DNA of 64,000 nt from Algoriphagus aquimarinus (lineage in GTDB: Bacteria; Bacteroidota; Bacteroidia; Cytophagales; Cyclobacteriaceae): NCBI RefSeq assembly GCF_900112005.1, contig NZ_FOKK01000001.1:372001-436000 (forward strand). The letters are read 5' to 3'. Below the pieces are notes generated by a model. The model ran no database searches and was not told the origin of the DNA. It saw only the letters and a list, made by a program, of their open reading frames with translations. Of this stretch, positions 24,895 to 32,238 are shown one piece after another. Position 1 is the stretch's first letter. Every line of letters begins with the position of its first letter. The translations under genes were made by a program, and so were the position numbers.

Positions 24895-24940
24895 CTTGCC
24901 TGCTGTTTGGATAGCTAAGCTTATCCAAACAGCAGGCAAG
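24895..24940. terminator. 19-bp perfect inverted repeat
   Basis: Arms 24895-24913 and 24922-24940 are perfectly complementary, loop GCTAAGCT. It lies between two convergent genes and probably acts as a terminator, but there is no T-run on the + side and only a TTTTA on the minus side. The stem is longer than needed for termination. Confidence 0.65.
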
Positions 24941-24971
24941 GTGGTACTAGTCCATTTCTTGAAAAGTAATC

Positions 24972-26354
24972 CTATTTTTTAGCCTCGATCTTCACATGAT
25001 CGCCAGTCATCAAAATCCTGCGATAGCCATCTTTGGTGTCGTTGCTTACTTCCTTTCCTAACACTTTTACTTTGGAGTATTCTGCAGGAAGCTCAATGGA
25101 TAAACCCGCTTTCTTTTGGGTTTGGGTGATTTCTAGAGAGATTAGATCGGTGTTAGAACTGATGCTTATGTTTATTTTATTGTCATCAATCCACAGGTTC
25201 TCTATGGAAGCTTCTTTCCATTCTTTAGGCAAATTGGGGCGAATGTAGGTGACACGACTTTCGATATCAGCGTCAATGCCGAGTAAGTCCAGAAGTAGCG
25301 GTTGTACACTCTGATAATCTACTTGTATAAGGTCGTTTTGGCTATAGAATACTTCCTTATCGATTTTCTCAACATACTGCTTACTGAAATCTTTCAGCAT
25401 TTGATATTTCCAGCCTTCCTCACTTTCCAAGCCATTGACTATGTCTTTTCCCACCTGAAATAAACCATATTCATATTTGCTCCATTCGTATGCTTCTTGG
25501 ATTTCTTCTTCAGGAATAATGATTTTGGAAGTGTTTTGAAGGGAATCTATCAAAGCGAAATTCTCATCCCAATCCGAAAATAGCCCATCTCGGAGATCGG
25601 CGAAAGTCTCAATCGCAGTGAATTCACCCTGATCAGAACCTGCGATGAAAACAGGGATTACACGCTCTTCATTTGCAGCTAGCTCCACAGTAATTTCAAA
25701 TCCTGCACTAGTACCTAATTCGGATGTGTCGCGAGAACAATCAGAATCACGTGGGCTCATACTGAAATCGGTAGAGGTTCCCCAAACCGCAAACCAATCA
25801 TTTTTTTCGTCTTTAGCGGTGAAGATTCCCGTCACCTCATCAAAAATAACCTGATCTGCAGCATTGCTTCCAAAACTGCTGTCCATCAAAATGCTAGGTT
25901 TGAGATCTGTGTTGGCTTGAAACAGGAACTGGGTGATTTTTGGTGACTTATCCACATTCTTGATGGAATAAAGCAGCGTAATTCCAAGTTTGTCTTTACT
26001 GATAAATTGTAGCTGATTTATTTCTAGACCATCATTTTCTAGTTGAAAATGCTGCTTGCTAGCGAAAGGATATTTAGTAATGTCGACTGGATTATCTAGA
26101 CAGATCGATTCAGTCTCGGTCTTGACAGCGGCGGAAAACGCACTGAATAACTGGATGGTTTCCAATGTAAGTTCCTGTTGCTTTCCGCTGAGTAAAATGT
26201 TTTCATTTCCCAAGGAAAAGCTGGCGGCATCTTTCACTGATACCGAAGGCAATTTCTCCAAACTATCAAAAAGGATTGCTTCCTCGGATCGAGGTCCTTT
26301 GCAGGAAATAGAGATCAAAAGTACTACTGGAATTGCGAGAAAGGAATATTTCAT
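24972..26354 (-). CDS. Lipoprotein resembling a glycoside hydrolase without its catalytic core
   Basis: 460 residues from the ATG at 26354, chosen because MKYSFLAIPVVLLISISCKG is a lipoprotein signal and because it leaves a 23-bp gap to the upstream gene. Residues 25-270 look like a beta-sandwich; IPEEEIQEAYEWSKYEYG near 300 is the linker helix typical of amylo-glucosidase/trehalase-like (alpha/alpha)6 enzymes; the end (YIRPNLPKEWKEASIENLWI, then beta strands) looks like their C-terminal domain. The 300-400 residues of catalytic barrel expected between are absent. The family assignment is inference. Confidence 0.5.
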   Translation of the reverse strand: MKYSFLAIPVVLLISISCKGPRSEEAILFDSLEKLPSVSVKDAASFSLGNENILLSGKQQELTLETIQLFSAFSAAVKTETESICLDNPVDITKYPFASKQHFQLENDGLEINQLQFISKDKLGITLLYSIKNVDKSPKITQFLFQANTDLKPSILMDSSFGSNAADQVIFDEVTGIFTAKDEKNDWFAVWGTSTDFSMSPRDSDCSRDTSELGTSAGFEITVELAANEERVIPVFIAGSDQGEFTAIETFADLRDGLFSDWDENFALIDSLQNTSKIIIPEEEIQEAYEWSKYEYGLFQVGKDIVNGLESEEGWKYQMLKDFSKQYVEKIDKEVFYSQNDLIQVDYQSVQPLLLDLLGIDADIESRVTYIRPNLPKEWKEASIENLWIDDNKINISISSNTDLISLEITQTQKKAGLSIELPAEYSKVKVLGKEVSNDTKDGYRRILMTGDHVKIEAKK

Positions 26355-26377
26355 GAAGACTGAATTTGCCTGCAAAA

Positions 26378-27310
26378 CTACATCGTTTTGCCTACTTCTC
26401 TCCAAGTCACCAATTGTACCTTATTCTTTTTCAATAGTTCTCTAGCTTTTTCACTGGTGAAGAAATCATAATCCGCTTGTCTCCAAGGGGCATGGTAGGT
26501 TTCGTGTCCTTTGGTCACGGCATTCATTTCGGCATCGTCAAAAGCCAAGTGGATCAAGATCACATTGAGTCCTGAAGTCAGATTATTGAGCGATTTTGTA
26601 TAATAAGCTTCCATTCCTGCCTCGTAATCTTTTGGCTCTGCCATAAATAGCTGATCCACCACAGGGAATTTTTCCACATTTATTCCTTCGAATAAGGCGG
26701 AATTTGGTTTTACAATACCATCAACCATTTGCTGATTGATCATAGCCGGAATATTTAGCTCCTGTGCAATCTTCAGATAGGATTTGAGATATTCTGGTCG
26801 ACCGTAGAAAACGCAGCCCATGTGAGAATCAAGATGAGTAGGGATGATCCCCATCTGATTGGCAGCTTTAATCTGCGCGCGAATCTCTATTTCTACTTCC
26901 TCAGGACTTGCGTTGGCAGTCACTTGAGCGCAATCTGGATACATATGACCCTTTTCGTTTGCCAATCCAGGGACAGCTGTTCTGCCAGCTTCTGGGCCCC
27001 AGTTGAAATTCAGCCATTCATTCGTCAATGTTATGTGAATCCCAATATCAGCAGTGGGCATTTCTTTTGCCATCTCGCCCACCTCCGCTGACCATCCCGT
27101 AGGCACCATCATGCTAGTGGAATTCACAATGCCATATTTCATCGCATCAAAAGTTGCTTTAGTCTGCGAATGCGACACACCCACATCGTCACCGTGAATG
27201 ATTAGGAGTTTAGTGTCGCTGGGATATCCAAGTTTTTCGGCAAGGTTTTGTGAAAAAGTAAGGCTTGGCAAAAAGGCCAAAAGGAATAAGAAATAGCGTA
27301 GGTTAAGCAT
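26378..27310 (-). CDS. YdjC/ChbG-like carbohydrate deacetylase, exported
   Basis: 310 residues with signal peptide MLNLRYFLFLLAFLPSLTFSQ. LLIIHGDDVGVSHSQ matches the metal-binding start (xxNADDFGxS) of the YdjC/ChbG fold, GIHITLTNEW carries the next His, and PTHLDSHMGC the H-x-D-x-H site. Family members remove acetyl groups from chitooligosaccharides or related glycans. Export to the periplasm and the following lipoprotein with glycosidase features suggest glycan handling, but no sugar-uptake genes are nearby. Upstream is a 42-bp gap to a small membrane gene. Confidence 0.8.
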   Translation of the reverse strand: MLNLRYFLFLLAFLPSLTFSQNLAEKLGYPSDTKLLIIHGDDVGVSHSQTKATFDAMKYGIVNSTSMMVPTGWSAEVGEMAKEMPTADIGIHITLTNEWLNFNWGPEAGRTAVPGLANEKGHMYPDCAQVTANASPEEVEIEIRAQIKAANQMGIIPTHLDSHMGCVFYGRPEYLKSYLKIAQELNIPAMINQQMVDGIVKPNSALFEGINVEKFPVVDQLFMAEPKDYEAGMEAYYTKSLNNLTSGLNVILIHLAFDDAEMNAVTKGHETYHAPWRQADYDFFTSEKARELLKKNKVQLVTWREVGKTM

Positions 27311-27352
27311 CTTGGTTGTTGTTTAGCCTAAGATAAATAATCCAGTCTATAC

Positions 27353-27619
27353 TTAACTCTTATACTCTTTCGATTTGATTCTGAAAACCCAGAGGTAAGT
27401 AAAAAAGCCCAGGAACACTTGCAGGATGGCAAAATACAACCATGTGGAGGGTTCTTTCAGAGGTTCAAAGTTGATGGTATTGTTGTAATACAACTTGGAC
27501 ACAACCAACGCAGTCAATGTAGCAGGGAGCACTATAGCCAACCAAAAGTTGAAAAATGATCGATAAATAAATGGAGCTGGCTTTTTTGGAGCCGGACGTT
27601 TTGATTGGTTTTTTTTCAT
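27353..27619 (-). CDS. Small membrane protein, paralogue 1
   Basis: 88 residues with two membrane spans. The region APFIYRSFFNFWLAIVLPA is nearly the same as APFLYRSFFNFWLVYILPA in the neighbouring gene, and both end with a basic tail after a second span. This copy has an extra KKNQSKRPAPKKP basic N-terminus. No known family was recognised. Thirty-two bases separate it from its paralogue, on the same strand. Confidence 0.6.
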   Translation of the reverse strand: MKKNQSKRPAPKKPAPFIYRSFFNFWLAIVLPATLTALVVSKLYYNNTINFEPLKEPSTWLYFAILQVFLGFFTYLWVFRIKSKEYKS

Positions 27620-27651
27620 ATTAAGATAAGAATTGGCCTTTACGATCTGGT

Positions 27652-27888
27652 TCAGACGCCTTCTTTATATTTCTGTGCTTTGGGCTTGAAATCTCTAAAG
27701 TACATCCAAAGCCCAAAAATGACTTGAAAAATCAACATTTTGACATAGGTGGATGGAAGCTTGAAGAATTCCCCGCTAATTGAACCTTTGAAAAGTTCAG
27801 TGATGATAATTGTGGCGATACTTGCCGGCAGGATATAGACTAACCAGAAATTGAAAAATGAACGGTATAAGAATGGTGCTTTCTTCAT
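27652..27888 (-). CDS. Small membrane protein, paralogue 2
   Basis: 78 residues with two membrane spans (about 12-32 and 50-66) and a basic tail (PKAQKYKEGV). It is clearly a duplicate of the 88-residue neighbour: YRSFFNFWL, LPA, PST and FQV.FG are shared at matching positions. The function is unknown. Upstream 33 bp is the end of a beta-lactamase-like gene on the same strand. Confidence 0.6.
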   Translation of the reverse strand: MKKAPFLYRSFFNFWLVYILPASIATIIITELFKGSISGEFFKLPSTYVKMLIFQVIFGLWMYFRDFKPKAQKYKEGV

Positions 27889-27921
27889 TAAAGGGGTATG
27901 GATATCTAATTCTCGTTGTTA

Positions 27922-29154
27922 TTAATACTCAAATTTAAACTTTTTCAAATCGGCTGGAATCATTTTTTTACGCTCCGATTCGAGTTGGTAAAGGTAATTT
28001 CCTAATTCCTCGAAGAATGGGAAGCCAATTTCACCGTATTCATACTGGTCATCATTGAGTGTTTCGTCGGCATTGACATAGATCACCGCTGAGACAAAAA
28101 ACTCAATTCCCTTTTCGAAATCCACGTAATAGCTCGCGTCGATCAAGTGCCCATAAGCTTGTCCTGTTTTATTGAAAATTCGAATATTTGCAGGGAAATC
28201 ACTTTTGTCATTTCCATTGAGATAGAATTTAGAATACTTGTCCCAATATTCTGACTTTGGATACTTTGGAAAATCACTCTCTGCAGGAAGCATGCTCATG
28301 TATTTCAAAACAAAATTCCTATGATCCTCATTGATGGTAAATCGATCAAATTCCACAAATGACATAGGGAAAATGATTCTTTCCACTACGCCATGGAGAT
28401 CAGAAAGCGCCAATTTATTCTTGAAAGTAAAGTCCATTCCATCAGATACTAGAGAATCTCCTACATAAAAAGACTTCCCAATTACGGGGTTATTCACATT
28501 TGAATAGATCGTTTCAGTGCTACGTTCAGGTATCTCCAAAAGCACTGTTCCTGTGGAGTCCATAAACCGTATCGGATTAAAAATTCGGTTTTCCTCTGGG
28601 CTTGTTGAATAGCTAAGTCTGTGAGTTATAATCGTATGCTCTAGACCTTTTTCTTTGAGTTTTTGATTGATGTAATCTTGCCCAAGCAACTCATATAATC
28701 GGTTGTAGGCATCATTATCCGAGACTAGGAGGATCTTTTTGATGTACTGTGCAATACTAGGAAGCGAGTCTCTAGCAGATAAGTCTGACAAAGATGGGAT
28801 CTGAGAAGGTCGAACAGAGTCGGTTAGCATAGTCGTCTCCGCTGTCAATCCTTCAATTTTCTGCTCTTCCAGCCATTCCAAGGCGAGCAATGCAACTGGA
28901 AGTTTCACTGTAGATGCCGGATAGAAATAGTGGGTATCATCCAAATTCACAGTGAAATCTGTCATCAACGCATTGCCATGTTCATTGCGCTCGATAAGAG
29001 TATAAATAATCTGAACTTGGTACTTATCCACATTTTCAAGAACGTTCTTGAGCGTTGGATAATCTTCTAAGCCATCTTCAAAGGGCACTTTATCCTTGGG
29101 AGAGCAAGATGAAAGTAGAAGTGCTAAAAGCGCCAGTTGTGCAAGATATTTCAT
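27922..29154 (-). CDS. Class-A beta-lactamase-like serine hydrolase, lipoprotein
   Basis: 410 residues. MKYLAQLALLALLLSSCSPK is a lipoprotein signal (Cys 17). The SxxK motif is in YPASTVKLPVALL, SDN in LLVSDNDAYNRLYELL, and KTG in FNKTGQAYGHLI, so the fold is a penicillin-recognising serine enzyme of the class-A kind. It is much longer than a secreted beta-lactamase (about 290) because of insertions between SDN and KTG. Its true substrate could be a peptide or ester and not a beta-lactam. The start overlaps the end of the aminotransferase gene in ATGA. Confidence 0.85.
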   Translation of the reverse strand: MKYLAQLALLALLLSSCSPKDKVPFEDGLEDYPTLKNVLENVDKYQVQIIYTLIERNEHGNALMTDFTVNLDDTHYFYPASTVKLPVALLALEWLEEQKIEGLTAETTMLTDSVRPSQIPSLSDLSARDSLPSIAQYIKKILLVSDNDAYNRLYELLGQDYINQKLKEKGLEHTIITHRLSYSTSPEENRIFNPIRFMDSTGTVLLEIPERSTETIYSNVNNPVIGKSFYVGDSLVSDGMDFTFKNKLALSDLHGVVERIIFPMSFVEFDRFTINEDHRNFVLKYMSMLPAESDFPKYPKSEYWDKYSKFYLNGNDKSDFPANIRIFNKTGQAYGHLIDASYYVDFEKGIEFFVSAVIYVNADETLNDDQYEYGEIGFPFFEELGNYLYQLESERKKMIPADLKKFKFEY

Positions 29155-30212
29155 CGTCGAGCTAGCCTGTGGATGATTTGATTGAGATACATTAAATCTC
29201 CTAGTTCGTGAACAGCTGAAATCACGATTCTGTTTACACTTGGACTTTCAGAAGTAGGGTAAGGAAATGAAGAAGTGATGATTCCTGCCTTTTCAAATTC
29301 ATTTACCCAAGAGGGATCCGTATAGGCAAAAACAGGGAAATACCTGCTACCTTTTAATTGAGTGACATTGGCCATTTCCTGAGCAAAAATCCCAGTGGCA
29401 TCTTCTAACCAGCTTTTTTTCTTTAGGTATAGCTTCTCCATGTCCAGGAAAGTTTTCAGATGTGCAGGAGATCCAGGAGATGCACCTCCGAAAAGTGGAG
29501 TTGCCTTGATCTTATAAATTTGCGATTCCTCACCCAAGATTAATCCTGCTGGCAATCCCAACCCTTTTCCCAGCGATCCAGAAACGAGTAAGTTGATATT
29601 CGGATCAATCCATTTCTGGTAAGTACCATAAATGCTATTTCCAAAAGCTCCGAAAGCATGAGAATCATCTATTAAAAGGCTTACTTCATGCTTTTGTGCT
29701 ATAGATTTCACCCAATCGTATTCATGAATTTCGCAGGAAAAAGGATCTACCGCGTTTGCTATTAGTAAAATTTTGCGTGGCGATAAGCTTTTAGACTGTT
29801 CTAAGCAATGATTTTTCCATTGTGTAAAATTTAATTGAATAGAAGGATAAAGGTGGTCAGGAACTATAGCCGAATGTGCATCTGGAGCGATCCAAGTCTG
29901 CTCAGCATCTTTGTGAAGTGATCTCCATGCTGCGATTCCCGCGAGATATCCAGAACTGAGAACAGCAGCAGATTCAGATCCAGCTTTCTGTGCAAAGTGA
30001 TTTTCAAAATCATCAAACACATTAAGTCGGATGCTATTGATTCTGCTTTGCCCGTGGTTTGCTCCGAATAGAAATAGGTTGTCAGATAAGGCATTCAGAA
30101 AAGTTTTGTCCTGCGCCATGCCCAGATACGAAGTCCCGCTAAAATAAAGGTATTCTTTTCCTTCTACTTTGATCGTCCGACCTATCCCAGAATCTAAGTA
30201 ATGATTTTTCAA
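29151..30212 (-). CDS. PLP-dependent alpha-oxoamine synthase-like (KBL/BioF family)
   Basis: 353 residues from a TTG start (30210-30212); a stop codon lies 4 codons upstream and the next ATG is internal (residue 34), so TTG is favoured. YFSGTSYLGMAQ, LIDDSHAFGAFG and VSGSLGKGLGLPAG match the KBL/BioF fold, with the Asp-x-x-His for PLP and Lys in GSLGKGLG as the Schiff-base residue (usually T-x-SKAxG). Family members condense acyl-CoA with an amino acid. At 353 residues it is 30-40 shorter than BioF. Both neighbours are close, with a 9-bp gap and a 4-bp overlap. Confidence 0.8.
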   Translation of the reverse strand: MKNHYLDSGIGRTIKVEGKEYLYFSGTSYLGMAQDKTFLNALSDNLFLFGANHGQSRINSIRLNVFDDFENHFAQKAGSESAAVLSSGYLAGIAAWRSLHKDAEQTWIAPDAHSAIVPDHLYPSIQLNFTQWKNHCLEQSKSLSPRKILLIANAVDPFSCEIHEYDWVKSIAQKHEVSLLIDDSHAFGAFGNSIYGTYQKWIDPNINLLVSGSLGKGLGLPAGLILGEESQIYKIKATPLFGGASPGSPAHLKTFLDMEKLYLKKKSWLEDATGIFAQEMANVTQLKGSRYFPVFAYTDPSWVNEFEKAGIITSSFPYPTSESPSVNRIVISAVHELGDLMYLNQIIHRLARR

Positions 30213-30221
30213 TGCGTTGAT

Positions 30222-30644
30222 TTATTTGGCGAAAATCTGAGTTTCGTCTTGAAAGGATTTGAACTCCAATGCATTTCCGCAAGGGTCTAAAAAGAACATC
30301 GTGGCCTGCTCTCCCACTTCGCCTTGGAATCTGATGTAAGGCTCTATTACAAACTCAATTCCGTTAGCTTTTAATTTATCAGCAAGCTCATGCCATTCGC
30401 CCCAAGGCAAGATTGCCCCAAAATGTCGCACGGGCACATATTTTCCATCCACTGTATTGGTATGCGCCAAAGCTAATTCCTCAGGCTTAATGTGAGCGGA
30501 AAGCTGATGACCAAAGAAGTTGAAATCTATCCATTTGTCCGTGCTTCTACCGATCTCACAGCCAAGAAGATCTCCATAAAATGCGCGGGTTTCTGCAATA
30601 TCCCTGATCGGGAAAGCCAGGTGAAAGGGTTTAAATTGGCTCAT
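30222..30644 (-). CDS. VOC (glyoxalase/dioxygenase superfamily) protein
   Basis: 140 residues forming two beta-alpha-beta-beta-beta modules. [21 protein letters not shown] gives the first metal His; GNALEFKSF near the end gives the Glu. HQLSAH and RHFGAILPW supply the other likely ligands. Superfamily members include glyoxalases, extradiol dioxygenases and resistance proteins, and the sequence does not decide between them. It is the first gene of a likely operon with the KBL-like and beta-lactamase-like genes on the minus strand, separated by 9 bp. Confidence 0.85.
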   Translation of the reverse strand: MSQFKPFHLAFPIRDIAETRAFYGDLLGCEIGRSTDKWIDFNFFGHQLSAHIKPEELALAHTNTVDGKYVPVRHFGAILPWGEWHELADKLKANGIEFVIEPYIRFQGEVGEQATMFFLDPCGNALEFKSFQDETQIFAK

Positions 30645-30704
30645 AATGTGTACTTTCGTTGAGGGTTTTTCGGCTTCAATTTAGTTGTTTATTCCCTAAC
30701 TATT

Positions 30705-31607
30705 ATGGAGAAAAGAAAATCGGTATCATTGGTTTTGAGCAGCGGTGGAGCGCGGGGATTAGCGCATGTGGGAGTGATCGAAGAGTTAGAAAAACGTGGC
30801 TATCAAATTGCTGAAATTGCAGGCTGCTCAGCTGGAGCACTAGTTGGGGGAATGTACGCAGCAGGCAAAATGGATGAATTCAAGGATTGGATTTGCCATT
30901 TGGACAGGTTGGATGTATTTTCTTTGATGGACTTCACATTTTCTACCCGCGGATTTATCAAGGGCGAAAAGGTGTACAATGCCCTTAAAAAGGTGATCAA
31001 TGACTGTCAGATAGAAGACCTGAACGTTCCTTTTTATTGCAATGCCGTGGATTATATCAGCGGAAATGAGGTGATTTTTAGAGAAGGTAGTCTGTATTCC
31101 GCCATTCGGGCATCAGGAAGTATTCCTACCGTTTTTCAACCCGCCCGTTTTCAACGTCATGAGTTGATAGATGGTGGGGTATTGAATCCAGTTCCGCTTT
31201 CTCTTTTGCAGCATGCGGACGAAAATATGATCGTAGTGGTGGGGCTGAATGCGAATGATTCAGAATTAGTAATTCCTCCTAAAAAAGATGCGACTGGAAA
31301 GAGCTTCATTTCCTTGCCGGCTTGGGTAACTGACTATCGTACTAAAATGCGTCAGTATTTCCCTGAACAAGTAAAAGAGGAGAAACCTGCGTCTCTTAGT
31401 TCGATTGGCCTAATGACTCGTTCGTTCGATTTATTGCAAGATCGATTTTCTGCCTTACTAATTGAGAAATATGAGGTAGATGTGTCTGTTCAGGTTGCCA
31501 GAAATCAGGCTGGTACCTTGGAGTTTCACCGAGCAGAAGAATTGATAGAAATAGGTAGAGCAAAAGCGATTCAAGCCTTAGATAGATGGGAAAATGAAAA
31601 TAGCTGA
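30705..31607 (+). CDS. Patatin-like phospholipase (RssA/YchK type)
   Basis: 300 residues. SSGGARGLAHVGVIEEL is the oxyanion-hole loop, GCSAGALVGGMYAAG the GxSxG nucleophile elbow, and LIDGGVLNPVP the catalytic Asp (DGG). There is no signal peptide, so it acts in the cytoplasm on the inner leaflet. The C-terminal 120 residues are specific to the bacterial RssA-like form. The end overlaps the following methyltransferase start by 14 bp, so the two genes are translationally coupled. Confidence 0.92.
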   Translation: MEKRKSVSLVLSSGGARGLAHVGVIEELEKRGYQIAEIAGCSAGALVGGMYAAGKMDEFKDWICHLDRLDVFSLMDFTFSTRGFIKGEKVYNALKKVINDCQIEDLNVPFYCNAVDYISGNEVIFREGSLYSAIRASGSIPTVFQPARFQRHELIDGGVLNPVPLSLLQHADENMIVVVGLNANDSELVIPPKKDATGKSFISLPAWVTDYRTKMRQYFPEQVKEEKPASLSSIGLMTRSFDLLQDRFSALLIEKYEVDVSVQVARNQAGTLEFHRAEELIEIGRAKAIQALDRWENENS

Positions 31608-32214
31608 ACTGAATAGACTTCTTGGAAATATCGACATCTACCTACTAGATCAGATTCTAAAAGGCAGATTTTCGACAGGTATGAAGATCCTGGATGCAGG
31701 TTGTGGAGAAGGAAGAAATGCTGTTTATTTCATCAATGAGGGCTACCAACTATTCGGAGTTGATCAGAACGAAACTGCGATTCAGTATTGTAGATATATG
31801 GCAAAAAGTCTGGATAAGAGTTATGACGCCCATAGATTTCAGGTAGCTGGTTTGGAAGAAATCCCATTTCATCCCCAAGCCTTTGATGCTATTATTTGTT
31901 CAGCGGTTCTTCACTTTGCGAAGGATGAGACCAATTTCTGGCAGATGATCAATGAAATGCTTCGTGTCTTAAAACCCGGCGGGATTTTATGGTTTCGGAT
32001 GACGACAGCTTTTGGGGGCATAATAGAAAAAAGCCAAGAACTTGGAGGAGGAAAATATTTGCTTCCAGACGGGTCTGGAAGGTTTTTACTGACTGAAACT
32101 CATGTGGATAAATTGCAAGAAATGGGCTTGAAATTTCTGGAACACCCCAAATCTGTCTTGGTACATGAGCAACGGGCGATGGGAGTTTTTGTGATGGAAA
32201 AGGCGCTAGAATAA
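31594..32214 (+). CDS. Class I SAM-dependent methyltransferase
   Basis: 206 residues. ILDAGCGEGRNAVYFINEGY is motif I of the Rossmann-type methyltransferase, with LFGVDQNETAI as the second strand and DAIICSAVLHFA as motif post-I. The ending carries a long tail (SVLVHEQRAMGVFVMEKA). It could be a small-molecule or lipid methylase; the substrate is unknown. It overlaps the patatin gene by 14 bp and ends 24 bp before the convergent NRPS-like gene. Confidence 0.88.
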   Translation: MKIAELNRLLGNIDIYLLDQILKGRFSTGMKILDAGCGEGRNAVYFINEGYQLFGVDQNETAIQYCRYMAKSLDKSYDAHRFQVAGLEEIPFHPQAFDAIICSAVLHFAKDETNFWQMINEMLRVLKPGGILWFRMTTAFGGIIEKSQELGGGKYLLPDGSGRFLLTETHVDKLQEMGLKFLEHPKSVLVHEQRAMGVFVMEKALE

Positions 32215-32238
32215 GTCTTCAGTTCTTCTTTAGATTTT

